Shown: positions 9,523 through 18,970, numbered from the stretch's first letter. The stretch: DNA of 64,000 nt from Arthrobacter pascens (GCF_030816475.1 NZ_JAUSXF010000001.1:2108001-2172000), one strand, 5' to 3'. Notes: generated by a model from the sequence alone, not told the origin. Numbers and translations: made by a program.

Positions 9523-11622
9523 TCAGGCGTGTCCTGCGGCCTGCATCTGGCGGAGTTCCTTCTTGAGTTCGCTCACTTCATCACGGATCCTGGCCGCCAC
9601 CTCAAACTGGAGTTCTGCCGCGGCACCGTGCATTTGTTCCGTCAGCTGTTCGATGAGGCCCACGAGGTCCTCGGCCGGCGCCGCTGCGAGGCCGTCAGCC
9701 CTGACCTTGGCGGCCCCTTTCGCACCGGACTTCGCCCGCTTGGCCCCCTTCGCCAGCCTGTTGTTGCTCAGCAGCTCCTGGGTGTCGGCGTCTTCACGGG
9801 CAAGCTGGTCCGTGATGTCCGCGATCTTCTTCCGAAGCGGCTGCGGATCCACCCCGTTTTCGGTGTTGTACGCGACCTGGATGGCCCGGCGCCGGTTCGT
9901 TTCGTCGATGGCCTTGGCCATCGAGTCGGTGATGCGGTCAGCGTACATGTGGACCTGGCCCGATACGTTGCGGGCCGCACGTCCGATGGTCTGGATCAGC
10001 GACGTGGCCGAGCGCAGGAAGCCTTCCTTGTCGGCGTCCAGGATGCTGACCAGCGAGACCTCCGGCAGGTCCAGGCCCTCGCGGAGCAGGTTAATGCCCA
10101 CCAGCACGTCGAAGCTGCCCATCCTGAGTTCGCGCAGCAACTCGACGCGGCGGAGGGTGTCCACGTCGGAGTGGAGGTACTCCACTTTGACGCCGTGGCC
10201 CAGCAGGTAGTCCGTAAGGTCCTCGGCCATCCGCTTGGTCAGGGTGGTGACCAGGACCCTCTCGTCCTGAGCCACCCGGGTGCGGATCTCCCCGAGGAGG
10301 TCGTCGATCTGGCCCTTCGTCGGTTTGACCACGACTTCCGGATCGATGAGGCCGGTGGGACGGATGATCTGCTGGACGAAGCCGTCCGCCTTGCCGAGTT
10401 CATACTTGCCCGGCGTGGCGGACAGGTAGACGGTCTGGCCGACGCGCTCGAGGAACTCGTCCCACTTGAGCGGGCGGTTGTCCATGGCGGAGGGAAGCCG
10501 GAAGCCGTGGTCCACCAGGGTCCGTTTGCGGGACATGTCGCCTTCATACATTGCCCCGATTTGCGGCACGGTGACATGGGATTCATCGATGACCAGCAGG
10601 AAATCGTCCGGGAAGTAGTCGATGAGGCAGTGCGGGGCGGTGCCCCCCGCGCGGCCGTCAATGTGCCTCGAGTAATTCTCGATGCCGTTGCAGAAACCCA
10701 TCTGCTGCATCATCTCAAGGTCATAGGTGGTGCGCATCCGCAGGCGCTGCGCTTCCACCAGCTTGTTCTGGCCCTCCAGCACGGCCAGGCGTTCCGACAG
10801 CTCGTCCTCGATTGCCTTGATGGCACGTCCCATCCGTTCCGGACCCGCAACGTAGTGGGAGGCGGGGAAGACGTACATCTCGGTCTCCTCCCGGATGATC
10901 TCTCCGGTGACCGGATGCAGGGTGTGGATGTTCTCCACTTCGTCGCCGAAGAACTCGATGCGGAGGGCGAGTTCCTCGTACATCGGGATGATCTCCACGG
11001 TGTCGCCGCGGACCCGGAAGGTGCCGCGGTGAAAGTCCATGTCGTTGCGCGTGTACTGCATGGCGACAAACTTGCGCAGCAGGCGGTCGCGGTCCATCTG
11101 CTGCCCCTTGCGGAGCGTGACCATGCCGGCGATGTACTCCTCAGGCGTGCCCAGGCCGTAGATGCAGGACACGGTTGCCACCACGATCACGTCCCTCCGG
11201 GTCAGGAGGGCGTTGGTGGCGGAGTGGCGCAGCCTTTCCACTTCCTCATTGACCGAGGAGTCCTTCTCGATGAAGGTGTCGGTTTGCGGAACGTAGGCTT
11301 CAGGCTGGTAGTAGTCGTAATAGGAGACGAAGTATTCCACGGCGTTGTTGGGCAGCAGTTCGCGGAACTCGTTGGCCAGCTGGGCGGCCAGGGTCTTGTT
11401 CTGCACCATCACCAGGGTGGGCCGCTGGACCTGCTCGATAAGCCAGGCCGTGGTGGCGCTCTTGCCGGTTCCGGTGGCACCGAGCAGGACCACGTCCTTT
11501 TCACCGTTTTTGATGCGCTCAGTCAGTTCCGCGATGGCGGCGGGCTGGTCACCGGCGGGCTGGAATTCGCTGATGACTTCGAAGGGCGCTACAACCCGGT
11601 TGATCTCCTGTGCAAGGCTCAT
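9523..11622 (-). CDS. uvrB: excinuclease ABC subunit B
   Basis: UvrB of 699 aa, the damage-verifying helicase-like subunit of nucleotide excision repair. The N-terminus has the family block PAGDQPAAI and Walker [11 protein letters not shown] near residues 48-57. The beta-hairpin region reads [21 protein letters not shown]. Later helicase motifs include SATPG and QTIGRAARN, and the C-terminal UVR motif, which contacts UvrC, is at about 655-695. Length and motif order are complete. It follows coaE by 61 bp on the same strand and could be cotranscribed. No convincing LexA box was seen in the short spacer. Confidence 0.98.
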   Translation of the reverse strand: MSLAQEINRVVAPFEVISEFQPAGDQPAAIAELTERIKNGEKDVVLLGATGTGKSATTAWLIEQVQRPTLVMVQNKTLAAQLANEFRELLPNNAVEYFVSYYDYYQPEAYVPQTDTFIEKDSSVNEEVERLRHSATNALLTRRDVIVVATVSCIYGLGTPEEYIAGMVTLRKGQQMDRDRLLRKFVAMQYTRNDMDFHRGTFRVRGDTVEIIPMYEELALRIEFFGDEVENIHTLHPVTGEIIREETEMYVFPASHYVAGPERMGRAIKAIEDELSERLAVLEGQNKLVEAQRLRMRTTYDLEMMQQMGFCNGIENYSRHIDGRAGGTAPHCLIDYFPDDFLLVIDESHVTVPQIGAMYEGDMSRKRTLVDHGFRLPSAMDNRPLKWDEFLERVGQTVYLSATPGKYELGKADGFVQQIIRPTGLIDPEVVVKPTKGQIDDLLGEIRTRVAQDERVLVTTLTKRMAEDLTDYLLGHGVKVEYLHSDVDTLRRVELLRELRMGSFDVLVGINLLREGLDLPEVSLVSILDADKEGFLRSATSLIQTIGRAARNVSGQVHMYADRITDSMAKAIDETNRRRAIQVAYNTENGVDPQPLRKKIADITDQLAREDADTQELLSNNRLAKGAKRAKSGAKGAAKVRADGLAAAPAEDLVGLIEQLTEQMHGAAAELQFEVAARIRDEVSELKKELRQMQAAGHA

Positions 11623-11683
11623 GAATCTAATCTACAACCGGGGACCGACAGTAACAGCCGGATCACTAACCGGCGGACGCCGG

Positions 11684-12919
11684 TCAGGAGTCGTACGACG
11701 GCGGCGTCCACCCGGCGCCCGCGGCCCACCGTTCCATCGGTTCTTCCGCGGCGGCGAACCAGGCTTCCTTGGCTGTGGCGTAGGCCGCCGTGGAGGGGTC
11801 GGCGGCATGCAGTTCAGCTAAGCGGCGCTTGAGGGCGAGGTAGTCCGCAGCGGCAGCCGGTTCGGCGCGGAGCCAGTCCCGGAAGCACAGGGCGAACCGC
11901 CACCCGGGAGAACCGGCGGCACGGATGTGCAGATTGACGGCCCGGCCGGGGTCGGCGCTGGCATGGAAGCGTTTTGCCCATGCGGAGGCGTCCGGGCGGG
12001 TTGGCTTGGGCGCGTCCGAGGTGATGTCCGGGACGCGGGGATATCCGGCGGCCGCCAGGACGGCCTCCAGCGGGGCGGCCGCGCCCAGGGTCCGAACGGT
12101 GAGCTGCAGGTCAAGGACGTCCTTGGCGTCCAGGCCGGGAACGGAGGTGGAGCCGATATGGTCCAGCCCAAGGACTGCCCCTGCCCCGTCCTGCCCGGCT
12201 TCCTTTCCAACGGCGGCACGGATCCTGCCCATCAGGCGCTCCGCCTCACGGGGCCAGTCCGGCCGCGGAGCATTCAGGACCGGCCCGCCCGGGCGTACCG
12301 CCGGCGTCCTCGTCGCCAGGTTCCGGGCAAAGGGAGCCAACCGGTCCGCCCACAGCGCGTCCACCTGGGCCAGCAGTCTGTCGATCGAACCGGAGTTGTC
12401 CAGGATTACGTCGGCAGCGGCCAGCCGGTCGTCGCGGGAGGCCTGCGCTGCCATGCGCGACCGGGCGTCCTTCGCGGTCATGCCGCGGCGTTCCAGCATC
12501 CGGGCCACCCGGACGTCGTCAGGCGCATCCACCACGATGACCAAATGGAAGTCGCTGCCCTGGCCGGTCTCCACCAGAAGCGGAATGTCCTGGACCACCA
12601 CGGCGCCATCAGCAGCTGTGCCAAGGATTTCGGCAGCGGCCTGGCGGACCAGCGGATGCACGATGCCGTTCAGCACGGCAAGCTGCGCGGAGTTCCCGAA
12701 GACCACGGAACCAAGCCGCGCCCGGTCCAGCCTGCCGGCACCGTCCAGCATGTCCTGCCCGAATGCTTCGACCACGCGGGCCAGCCCCGGGGTACCCGGT
12801 TCGACCACGGCCCTGGCCAGCGCGTCAGCGTCCACCAAGAGTGCTCCCAGTTCCGCCAGGCGGAACGCGACCACGGACTTCCCTGAGGCGATGCCGCCCG
12901 TCAAACCGATTTTCAGCAC
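11684..12919 (-). CDS. coaE: dephospho-CoA kinase with C-terminal GrpB/UPF0157 domain
   Basis: Fusion protein of 411 aa. The first 200 residues are dephospho-CoA kinase, the last step of coenzyme A synthesis, with P-loop GLTGGIASGKS at 5-15 and the family blocks VDADALAR and VQDIPLLVE. The second half is a GrpB (UPF0157) domain, marked by LDHIGSTSVPGLDAKDVLDL, a nucleotidyltransferase-like fold of unclear role. The fusion is usual in actinobacteria, including mycobacteria, where the C-terminal domain has been linked to folding or stability of CoaE. GTG 12919 is the start. It is divergent from yigZ by 34 bp. Confidence 0.96.
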   Translation of the reverse strand: MLKIGLTGGIASGKSVVAFRLAELGALLVDADALARAVVEPGTPGLARVVEAFGQDMLDGAGRLDRARLGSVVFGNSAQLAVLNGIVHPLVRQAAAEILGTAADGAVVVQDIPLLVETGQGSDFHLVIVVDAPDDVRVARMLERRGMTAKDARSRMAAQASRDDRLAAADVILDNSGSIDRLLAQVDALWADRLAPFARNLATRTPAVRPGGPVLNAPRPDWPREAERLMGRIRAAVGKEAGQDGAGAVLGLDHIGSTSVPGLDAKDVLDLQLTVRTLGAAAPLEAVLAAAGYPRVPDITSDAPKPTRPDASAWAKRFHASADPGRAVNLHIRAAGSPGWRFALCFRDWLRAEPAAAADYLALKRRLAELHAADPSTAAYATAKEAWFAAAEEPMERWAAGAGWTPPSYDS

Positions 12920-12953
12920 GCAACCAGCCTACTGGTGGGCCTAGACTTAGGCG

Positions 12954-13643
12954 GTGAAGCAGCAAGAGAGCCGGGCTTCGACCTACACGACCCTTGCCGC
13001 CGGGCAGGAGTTCCGGCACGAGATCGAGGTCAAACGGTCCAGGTTCATCACGGTGCTCCGCCGCGCCGACAGCGAGGAAACCGCCCGGGACCTGGTATCA
13101 GTCCTGCGCCGCGAATTCCACGACGCCCGTCACCACTGTTCCGCCTTTGTCCTGGGACCGGACCGTGGGATCCAACGGTCCAATGACGACGGCGAACCCT
13201 CGGGAACCGCCGGCATCCCCATGCTGGAAGCACTCCTCAAACGCGAAACGACGCCGGACGCAGCGGACCTCAGTGACGTCAGCGCCGTCGTCGTCCGCTA
13301 TTTCGGCGGCATCCTGCTGGGGGCAGGCGGGCTGGTGCGCGCGTATTCGGAATCAGTGTCTGCTGCTTTGGGAGGCGCGCCTTTGGTGAGCCGGCGCCGG
13401 CTGAGGATCTGCGAGGCATCCGTTCCCCATGCAGCCGCCGGCCGGCTGGAGAATGACCTGCGGTCGGCGGGGTTCACGATGGCGGACACGAGTTACGGCT
13501 CGCGCGAAACCGTCTTGCGCCTGGCCATCCCGGATATTCCGGCCGGCATTGCCGCGGCCGGCGAACGTGTTCTTTCCCTCACTGCCGGAAAGGCCGCGCT
13601 GGTGCCCGGCGGAACGGAGTGGATCGATGTCCCGCTCCCCTGA
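12954..13643 (+). CDS. yigZ: YigZ/IMPACT family protein
   Basis: Protein of 229 aa of the YigZ/IMPACT family. The family signatures are EVKRSRFITVL near the start, ARHHCSAFVLG, SNDDGEPSGTAGIPML in the middle and VVRYFGGILLGAGGLVRAY after it. The C-terminal 70 residues form the ferredoxin-like DUF1949 part. The family is widespread and its bacterial function is not settled; eukaryotic IMPACT binds translation regulators. GTG 12954 is the start. It overlaps the next GNAT gene by 17 nt, so both are translated from one message. Confidence 0.93.
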   Translation: MKQQESRASTYTTLAAGQEFRHEIEVKRSRFITVLRRADSEETARDLVSVLRREFHDARHHCSAFVLGPDRGIQRSNDDGEPSGTAGIPMLEALLKRETTPDAADLSDVSAVVVRYFGGILLGAGGLVRAYSESVSAALGGAPLVSRRRLRICEASVPHAAAGRLENDLRSAGFTMADTSYGSRETVLRLAIPDIPAGIAAAGERVLSLTAGKAALVPGGTEWIDVPLP

Positions 13644-14127
13644 CGTCCGCCTTGCGGACGTCGATGATCCCGTGCTGGAGGTGCTCCTGGCTCTGGCCGT
13701 GCGCGACGCGTCCCCGGATGACGTCACGCCACCGCTTGGAGCCGGGATCGGCTGGAACGCGGAACGGATCGACTGGTTCCGCTCCTACCACCGGTCGGCC
13801 GCGGCCGGCCTGCACGGCCCGGGCGGGGAGAAGAGCTGGGCGGTGTTGTGCGACGGCAGCCCGGCCGGGTCGATCAGGTTGAAGCGCACTGCGGAAGCAA
13901 TAGCGGAGACCGGCATCTGGCTGGGCCGCGGCTACCGTGGGCGCGGGGTCGGAACCGCCGCGCTCGGCCTGGTCCTGGTCGAAGCCCGCCGTGCGGGGTT
14001 GTCGCAGGTTGTTGCCCACACCACCGCCGCCAACACCGGAGCCCGGCGCCTGCTTACGGCCGCCGGCGCCATCTTGGCGTACGACGACGGCGGCACGGTG
14101 AGTGCCGCCGTCGTGCTTCCCGACTGA
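13627..14127 (+). CDS. GNAT family N-acetyltransferase
   Basis: Acetyltransferase of 166 aa. ATG 13627 lies inside the end of yigZ (17-nt overlap) and begins MSRSPDVRLAD. The CoA-binding loop is GRGYRGRGVGTAAL in the middle and the later AANTGARRLLTAAGA segment is the usual GNAT motif B. Overall it resembles the RimJ/RimL-like acetyltransferases, but the acceptor is unknown. It is convergent with rpsA, with a strong hairpin terminator between them. Confidence 0.83.
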   Translation: MSRSPDVRLADVDDPVLEVLLALAVRDASPDDVTPPLGAGIGWNAERIDWFRSYHRSAAAGLHGPGGEKSWAVLCDGSPAGSIRLKRTAEAIAETGIWLGRGYRGRGVGTAALGLVLVEARRAGLSQVVAHTTAANTGARRLLTAAGAILAYDDGGTVSAAVVLPD

Positions 14128-14200
14128 CTCGCACCGAACGCACCGAAACGCATTTTTGTCCTGTGATCCAGTGTTAAATGCCGGTCAGATTCGGGTTAAA

Positions 14201-14236
14201 TACAGCGGGCCCCTGCGAAAGCAGGGGCCCGCTGTA
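14201..14236. terminator. bidirectional intrinsic terminator between the GNAT gene and rpsA
   Basis: A perfect 16-bp stem TACAGCGGGCCCCTGC with a GAAA tetraloop and its exact complement. It lies 74 bp after the GNAT stop and 28 bp after the rpsA stop on the opposite strand. A run of A/T flanks both sides (TTAAA before, TATT after), fitting termination in both directions. Confidence 0.92.
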
Positions 14237-14263
14237 TTGGCCCGGGAACCCGGGCCGCGGCAA

Positions 14264-15742
14264 TTAAGCGCCGGTCAGCTTCTCGCGCAGTGCTGCAAGA
14301 GCCTCGTCCGAAGCAAGCGTGCCTGCACCGGTGTTGGACTCAGCAGCCGGCTCGGAGGAGTAGCTGGTGGTGCCGGAATCGCTGTCACCGGACGTTGCAG
14401 CTGCAGCGTCGTCGGCAGCGTGCTGGGCAACCTGCTTCTTGTGGGCTTCCCAGCGGGTCTGGGCGTCAGCGTACTGCTGCTCCCAGGCGGCGCGCTGGTT
14501 CTCGTAGCCTTCAAGCCACTCGTTGGACTCCGGGTCGAAGCCCTCCGGGTACTTGTAGTTGCCCTCTTCGTCGTACTCGGCGGCCATGCCGTAGAGTGCC
14601 GGATCGAATTCGCTGCTCTCGGCATCGACGCCCTCGTTGGCCTGCTTGAGGGAGAGGGAGATGCGGCGGCGCTCGAGGTCGATGTCGATGACCTTGACGA
14701 ACAGCTCGTCACCGACGGAGACAACCTGCTCGGCCAGCTCAACGTGGCGCACGGCGAGCTCGGAGATGTGGACCAGGCCTTCGATGCCGTCTTCGACGCG
14801 GACGAACGCACCGAACGGAACCAGCTTGGTGACCTTACCCGGAACAACCTGGCCGAGGGCGTGGGTGCGGGCGAAGGTCTGCCACGGGTCTTCCTGCGTA
14901 GCCTTGAGCGACAGGGAGACGCGCTCGCGGTCCAGGTCGACCTCGAGAACCTCGACGGTGACTTCCTGGCCGACTTCGACAACCTCGGACGGGTGGTCGA
15001 TGTGCTTCCAGGACAGCTCGGAAACGTGAACCAGGCCGTCTACGCCGCCCAGGTCCACGAAGGCACCGAAGTTGACGATGGAGGAAACGACGCCGGGACG
15101 GACCTGGCCCTTTTCCAGCTTGTTGAGGAACGTGGAGCGGACCTCGGACTGGGTCTGCTCGAGCCATGCACGGCGGGACAGGACCACGTTGTTGCGGTTC
15201 TTGTCCAGCTCGATGATCTTGGCTTCGATCTGCTGACCGATGTACGGAGCAAGGTCGCGCACACGGCGCATCTCGACGAGGGATGCGGGCAGGAAGCCGC
15301 GCAGACCGATGTCGAGGATAAGACCACCCTTGACAACCTCGATGACGGTACCGGTGACGACACCGTCTTCTTCCTTGACCTTTTCGATGTCGCCCCAGGC
15401 GCGCTCGTACTGAGCACGCTTCTTGGAGAGGATCAGGCGGCCTTCTTTGTCTTCCTTGGTGAGCACCAGGGCTTCGACCTGATCGCCAACGGAGACGACG
15501 TCTCCGGGATCAACGTCGTGCTTGATGGACAGCTCGCGGGAGGGGATGACACCTTCGGTCTTGTAACCGATGTCGAGCAGAACTTCATCGCGGTCGACCT
15601 TGACGACGGTACCTTCGACGAGGTCTCCGTCGTTGAAGTACTTGATGGTGGCGTCGACTGCTGCGAGGAAGTCCTCAGCGGTACCGATGTCGTTGATGGC
15701 GACGACGGGGGTACCGGGCTTCTCGGTGGAGGTGATGGTCAT
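14264..15742 (-). CDS. rpsA: 30S ribosomal protein S1
   Basis: S1 of 492 aa. It contains four S1 RNA-binding repeats: the first near residues 35-105 (LVEGTVVKVDRDEVLLDIGYK), then three further units ending about residue 375, each with the GxVxxVxxxGAFV pattern, such as VSSIVNFGAFVDLGG. The C-terminal 115 residues are acidic and low-complexity, with tryptophan-containing segments. Four repeats rather than the six of E. coli is normal for actinobacteria. The protein helps mRNA bind the 30S subunit. ATG 15742 starts the protein; a strong promoter lies about 155 bp upstream, giving a long untranslated leader. Confidence 0.98.
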   Translation of the reverse strand: MTITSTEKPGTPVVAINDIGTAEDFLAAVDATIKYFNDGDLVEGTVVKVDRDEVLLDIGYKTEGVIPSRELSIKHDVDPGDVVSVGDQVEALVLTKEDKEGRLILSKKRAQYERAWGDIEKVKEEDGVVTGTVIEVVKGGLILDIGLRGFLPASLVEMRRVRDLAPYIGQQIEAKIIELDKNRNNVVLSRRAWLEQTQSEVRSTFLNKLEKGQVRPGVVSSIVNFGAFVDLGGVDGLVHVSELSWKHIDHPSEVVEVGQEVTVEVLEVDLDRERVSLSLKATQEDPWQTFARTHALGQVVPGKVTKLVPFGAFVRVEDGIEGLVHISELAVRHVELAEQVVSVGDELFVKVIDIDLERRRISLSLKQANEGVDAESSEFDPALYGMAAEYDEEGNYKYPEGFDPESNEWLEGYENQRAAWEQQYADAQTRWEAHKKQVAQHAADDAAAATSGDSDSGTTSYSSEPAAESNTGAGTLASDEALAALREKLTGA

Positions 15743-15897
15743 GTAGTAGGGGCTCCGTTGTGGATAGTTAGTCGGTCAGGTAAACCACCGCGCCCGCGTT
15801 ATGGAACGCAGGCGCAGGCTTCGGCAGATCGCGGAGAGGTGCCGGGTCATCCTGATTTTGTGGATTCTAGAAACGTGCACGTAGTACACGCCCGTTT

Positions 15898-15927
15898 ATT
15901 CTAGTCGCAGGGGCCAACGCCGGTCAA
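15898..15927 (-). promoter_or_regulatory. rpsA promoter, housekeeping sigma type
   Basis: On the reverse strand a -35 TTGACC (15927-15922) is separated by 18 bp from a -10 TAGAAT (15903-15898). This is a near-consensus housekeeping promoter for actinobacteria. The transcript would start near 15891 and carry a leader of about 150 nt before the rpsA ATG. A partial stem AAACGTG/CACGCCCGTTT lies at its very start. Confidence 0.78.
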
Positions 15928-15963
15928 AAGCGCAGCCATCCCCGAACCCGCCGTCAGGCCTGA

Positions 15964-17280
15964 TCAGAAGTGGGTCAGGCAGTGGGTGGCCCTCTCCACG
16001 CTGAACAGCTGGCGTGCCGTGAACGACGCACCAGGCACGTTCTCGCGGATCCGTCCGGCCGCCGTGAGGGTCACGGGGCAGACCGCGCCCAGGTAGATCG
16101 AGGACAGTGCCGAGACGTCAAGGGTCAGGTCCGCGTCTCCCTGCGGCGTCACCCGCACGACGTCGGCCCTGCCGCCGCTGACATCCAGCGCGAACGTTCC
16201 AGCCGTCAGCCCGAGCGGGTCATGCACTTCCAGGACCAGCCGGCCGTCCACCGGGTAGTGGCGCGCCGCCAGGGCCTTTTCGACATCGAGGATGCGCAGC
16301 CACAGCATGTCCCTGCTGTCGGAGGAGTCAATGCAGCGGGGGTCGGAAAGGGCCCACGCCAGCGGGTCATCCAGCGGCGCCTCCTCCCAGGTCACCCGTT
16401 CCACCAGATCGATGGCCCCCAGGAACTGCCACAGCTCAAGGTAGCCCTCGTTCGTTGCGGCCACGAGGTCAACCACCTGGACCGTGTAGGGCGTGGTGTC
16501 CCAGCCGAGGAACCTGTAGGACACGTAACCGTCAACGTCGCCGTCCGGACCGTAGTGGAGAGCGACTTTGACTGAGGGGTCTTCCTTGCCGTCCCGCCCG
16601 ATGGAACCGGACGCCAGCTGCCGGTACCACTCCTGGCGTCCGATGGAGCCGGGGGTCTGCCGGTGCACCCGGTCAAAGATGTCCGGAGCCAGGTCCAGCA
16701 GCGATGCCGGCTCGGCAACCTCCACGGTGCCCACGGGCTGGTGGCTGATGCCGAACCGGGCCGTGGTGTCCACCTTCACGGTGCGCTCGAAGCTTGCTAC
16801 GCCGTACCCGAACCGTCCGTAGATGGTTCCTTCCGACGCGGTGAGCGCAGCCATCGCCATGCCGTCCCTGCGGGCCAGCTGCAGGTCCTCGGACATCATG
16901 CGCCGCAGCAAACCCCGGCGCCGGTGGGAGGTCCGGACCGTGACGGCGGTGACCAGCTGCGTTTCCAGCATCCGCCCGAATCCGATATTGAGGGTCTTGC
17001 GCAGCGTGCCGAAAGTAGCGACGGGAACGTTGGACGGCAGCGACCCCGCGGCCACTTCACCTGCCTGGTAAGCACCCGTCAGGATGCGCCGGTCTGTCCT
17101 GTAGGTGTCAAGGGATTTTGCCAGGTGCTCGGGTGTCCGGGTGGATTCATGGAAGCCGAAGGCAACAGCCTTGAGCCACGATTCAGCCTCCGCATAGCCC
17201 TGTTCGCCCTTTGACACCGCACCGAAACGCCGGATTTCATAGTCCCCACTCAGATCAGCCACATCGACGAGCCTAACCAA
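15964..17280 (-). CDS. Eis-type GNAT acetyltransferase
   Basis: Protein of 438 aa laid out like mycobacterial Eis (enhanced intracellular survival): an N-terminal GNAT domain with VTVRTSHRRRGLLRRMM as the acetyl-CoA loop, a second GNAT-like region, and a C-terminal sterol-carrier-like domain. The chain ends in a phenylalanine (THCLTHF); in Eis the terminal carboxylate of a phenylalanine acts as general base, so the end appears functional. Family members acetylate amines at several positions, including aminoglycosides and lysines. TTG 17280 opens the frame; GTG 17262 is an alternative start. The gene stops about 40 bp from the rpsA -35 box. Confidence 0.88.
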   Translation of the reverse strand: MVRLVDVADLSGDYEIRRFGAVSKGEQGYAEAESWLKAVAFGFHESTRTPEHLAKSLDTYRTDRRILTGAYQAGEVAAGSLPSNVPVATFGTLRKTLNIGFGRMLETQLVTAVTVRTSHRRRGLLRRMMSEDLQLARRDGMAMAALTASEGTIYGRFGYGVASFERTVKVDTTARFGISHQPVGTVEVAEPASLLDLAPDIFDRVHRQTPGSIGRQEWYRQLASGSIGRDGKEDPSVKVALHYGPDGDVDGYVSYRFLGWDTTPYTVQVVDLVAATNEGYLELWQFLGAIDLVERVTWEEAPLDDPLAWALSDPRCIDSSDSRDMLWLRILDVEKALAARHYPVDGRLVLEVHDPLGLTAGTFALDVSGGRADVVRVTPQGDADLTLDVSALSSIYLGAVCPVTLTAAGRIRENVPGASFTARQLFSVERATHCLTHF

Positions 17281-17372
17281 CGCAAAGCCGGGCTGGCCAG
17301 CGTGAAACCAGCTTTCGCCCAGAGGCCTCGCCCTCCGGCGGCTCTAGTGCAATCTAAGGGTTGCGTTTTCTC

Positions 17373-17398
17373 GTTGCTCATGCAACCATAAAGTTGCA
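17373..17398 (+). promoter_or_regulatory. GTTGC/GCAAC half-site cluster, probable ArsR-type operator
   Basis: Three alternating half-sites GTTGC-TCAT-GCAAC-CATAAA-GTTGC give two overlapping dyads: GTTGC/GCAAC with a 4-bp spacer and TGCAAC/GTTGCA with a 6-bp spacer. A weaker pair, GCAA and TTGC with 8 bp between, lies just upstream at 17349-17364. The cluster ends 26 bp before the SRPBCC gene. The operon encodes an ArsR-family repressor, so self-regulation through this site is the simplest reading. Confidence 0.55.
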
Positions 17399-17424
17399 CA
17401 ATTCAACCTGAAGGGAACAGAACA

Positions 17425-17907
17425 ATGACCACTACCGCCAATCAGCCTTCCGTCATCGATACAGGCGAATTCGTCGTCAGGCGCACCATCAGCATCGCGG
17501 CACCGGTCGACAAAGTATGGGCCGCCGTCACGGAGCCCAGGCACATTGCGCAATGGTTCGGGCAGCGTGCAGAGCTGGACAAGGTGGCGGTCGGCGGCCG
17601 CGGCCTCTTCTCGTTCGAGGGTCACGGCGATGTCCCGGTCCGGATCGAGGAGCTCGATCCGCCGCGGATGATCACCTACCGCTGGAGCACTGAACTGAAC
17701 AATGCGGCTGACCAGGGCCAACTGGACCCCGGGCGCTCTACGGTGTTCAGCTTCACCCTGGATGAGCTCGACGGCGGCACGCAGCTCACAGTTGTCGAAT
17801 CCGGTTTCGGCGCCCTGGCCGATCCGGCAGCCAGCATGGAGAGCCATCGCGGAGGCTGGGACTCGGAGCTGGACGAGCTGGCCGCCTACCTCGAGGACGG
17901 GTCGTGA
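17425..17907 (+). CDS. SRPBCC (AHSA1-like) protein
   Basis: Protein of 160 aa with an Activator-of-Hsp90 type START fold. The opening RRTISIAAPVDKVWAAVTEP and the block ARIEELDPPRMITYRW-like segment near residue 80 are typical, as is the C-terminal GGWDSELDELAAYLE. The fold makes a deep hydrophobic cavity for a small ligand. It is immediately followed, with a 4-nt GTGA overlap, by an ArsR-type repressor. This pairing is common in actinobacteria and its ligand is generally unknown. Confidence 0.87.
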   Translation: MTTTANQPSVIDTGEFVVRRTISIAAPVDKVWAAVTEPRHIAQWFGQRAELDKVAVGGRGLFSFEGHGDVPVRIEELDPPRMITYRWSTELNNAADQGQLDPGRSTVFSFTLDELDGGTQLTVVESGFGALADPAASMESHRGGWDSELDELAAYLEDGS

Positions 17908-18224
17908 CCACAACAGCCACCCTCGTTCCCGTGTTCGCCGCCCTCGGCGACGAGACCCGGTGGAACATCCTGGCGGCGCTCGGTGAGGGCGATGCTTCGG
18001 CCTCCGCCCTTGCCGGCCGGTTCCCCATTAGCCGCCAGGCGATCGCCAAGCACCTCGCGGTGCTGCAGGGGGCCGGGCTCGTCGAGCCCGTGCGCGCCGG
18101 CCGCGAGCTGCGCTACCGGGTGCTCGGCGCGCAGCTGAGCGAGACTGCGAGAAGGCTTGACCGGATCGGCGCCGAGTGGGATCGCCGGCTGGCCGCGATC
18201 AAGCGCATCGCGGAGGAACTGTAG
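17904..18224 (+). CDS. ArsR/SmtB-family transcriptional regulator
   Basis: Winged-helix repressor of 106 aa. The opening FAALGDETRWNILAALGEG is the classical ArsR start, followed by the recognition region RFPISRQAIAKHLAVLQGAGLV and the wing RAGRELRYRV. No cysteine-based metal site is visible, so the sensing is probably not the usual thiolate metal binding; it may respond through its SRPBCC partner or a non-metal signal. It starts with GTG overlapping the SRPBCC stop. A cluster of matching half-sites lies ahead of the operon. Confidence 0.9.
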   Translation: MTTTATLVPVFAALGDETRWNILAALGEGDASASALAGRFPISRQAIAKHLAVLQGAGLVEPVRAGRELRYRVLGAQLSETARRLDRIGAEWDRRLAAIKRIAEEL

Positions 18225-18296
18225 CACGCACGGGTTGGTGTGGTGGCCGGCCGTGCCCGGTCATCCCGTACTGTTGCAGCGAAGCCGGCGCGGTCC

Positions 18297-18920
18297 CTAG
18301 GAACCGTCCCTCACGCCTGTCAGGGTCTTCGTGTCGAAACAGATGTTGCTGAAGGTCGCCGTCGTTCCTTCCCCCGAAGGAGACTGGGCAGCGAACCCGA
18401 TTTTCACTGTTTCGGGGGCCGGATCACGCAGGGCGAAATAGCGGACCATGTTCCACCGTTCGCCATCGGTTGAGGCGTGCAGGGCGAAGGCCCGGCCCAG
18501 GCGGGAGATCCGCAGGTAGGTGCCCGAGGCGTCGATTGCCCAACTGTCGCAATCGTCCGATATGCCGTCCCTGGTAACTACTGAAACGACCCGCGTTGTC
18601 CCGCTTGGATCGAGCTCAGCACAGAGCTTGAACCAGTTATCCGGGTCGACATAGCCGATCAGCACCCCTGAATCGAAGTCGCTGACAAACACGGGGCTCA
18701 CGAACGCGCTCAACCGGAAATCACCGCTGACCGGTGCCACGAGCCTCTCAGCATCAGCCGTTCCCTGGGTCCCTGCCGGGTCACGGAACATATCGGCTCC
18801 GGCGTCGGCGGTGAGGACCAGCCGTTCCCCTTCAAAGAGCGGCCTGGTCCCGGACCGCGGCCCTTCGCCAAGCAGCGGGAAAGGCAGGGATTCAATGTCA
18901 GGGATTCGGGAGTCGTTCAC
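18297..18920 (-). CDS. DUF1349 domain protein
   Basis: Protein of 207 aa with the DUF1349 concanavalin-like beta-sandwich. The pattern SDFDSGVLIGYVDPDNWFKLCAELD and the later RISRLGRAFALHASTDGERWNMVRYF are characteristic of the family, which resembles carbohydrate-binding lectin folds. No signal peptide is visible, so it is cytosolic. Its ligand and role are unknown. It is convergent with the arsR gene and sits 50 bp downstream of polA on the same strand, so readthrough from polA is possible. Confidence 0.8.
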   Translation of the reverse strand: MNDSRIPDIESLPFPLLGEGPRSGTRPLFEGERLVLTADAGADMFRDPAGTQGTADAERLVAPVSGDFRLSAFVSPVFVSDFDSGVLIGYVDPDNWFKLCAELDPSGTTRVVSVVTRDGISDDCDSWAIDASGTYLRISRLGRAFALHASTDGERWNMVRYFALRDPAPETVKIGFAAQSPSGEGTTATFSNICFDTKTLTGVRDGS

Positions 18921-18970
18921 CTGCCAACCCTATCGAACCGCCTTGTCATGTCATCGGTGCCTGGGCGCTT

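Noticed and set aside
8452..11832. Very long forward-strand open frame (1126 codons) across terC and uvrB
   Set aside because: It is antisense to two clear genes. Its translation is low-complexity with many His, Asp and Gln, the usual shadow of GC-rich coding DNA, and matches no family.
14102..15904. 600-codon forward frame opposite rpsA
   Set aside because: Pure antisense of S1. It also runs through a strong terminator and has no start signal.
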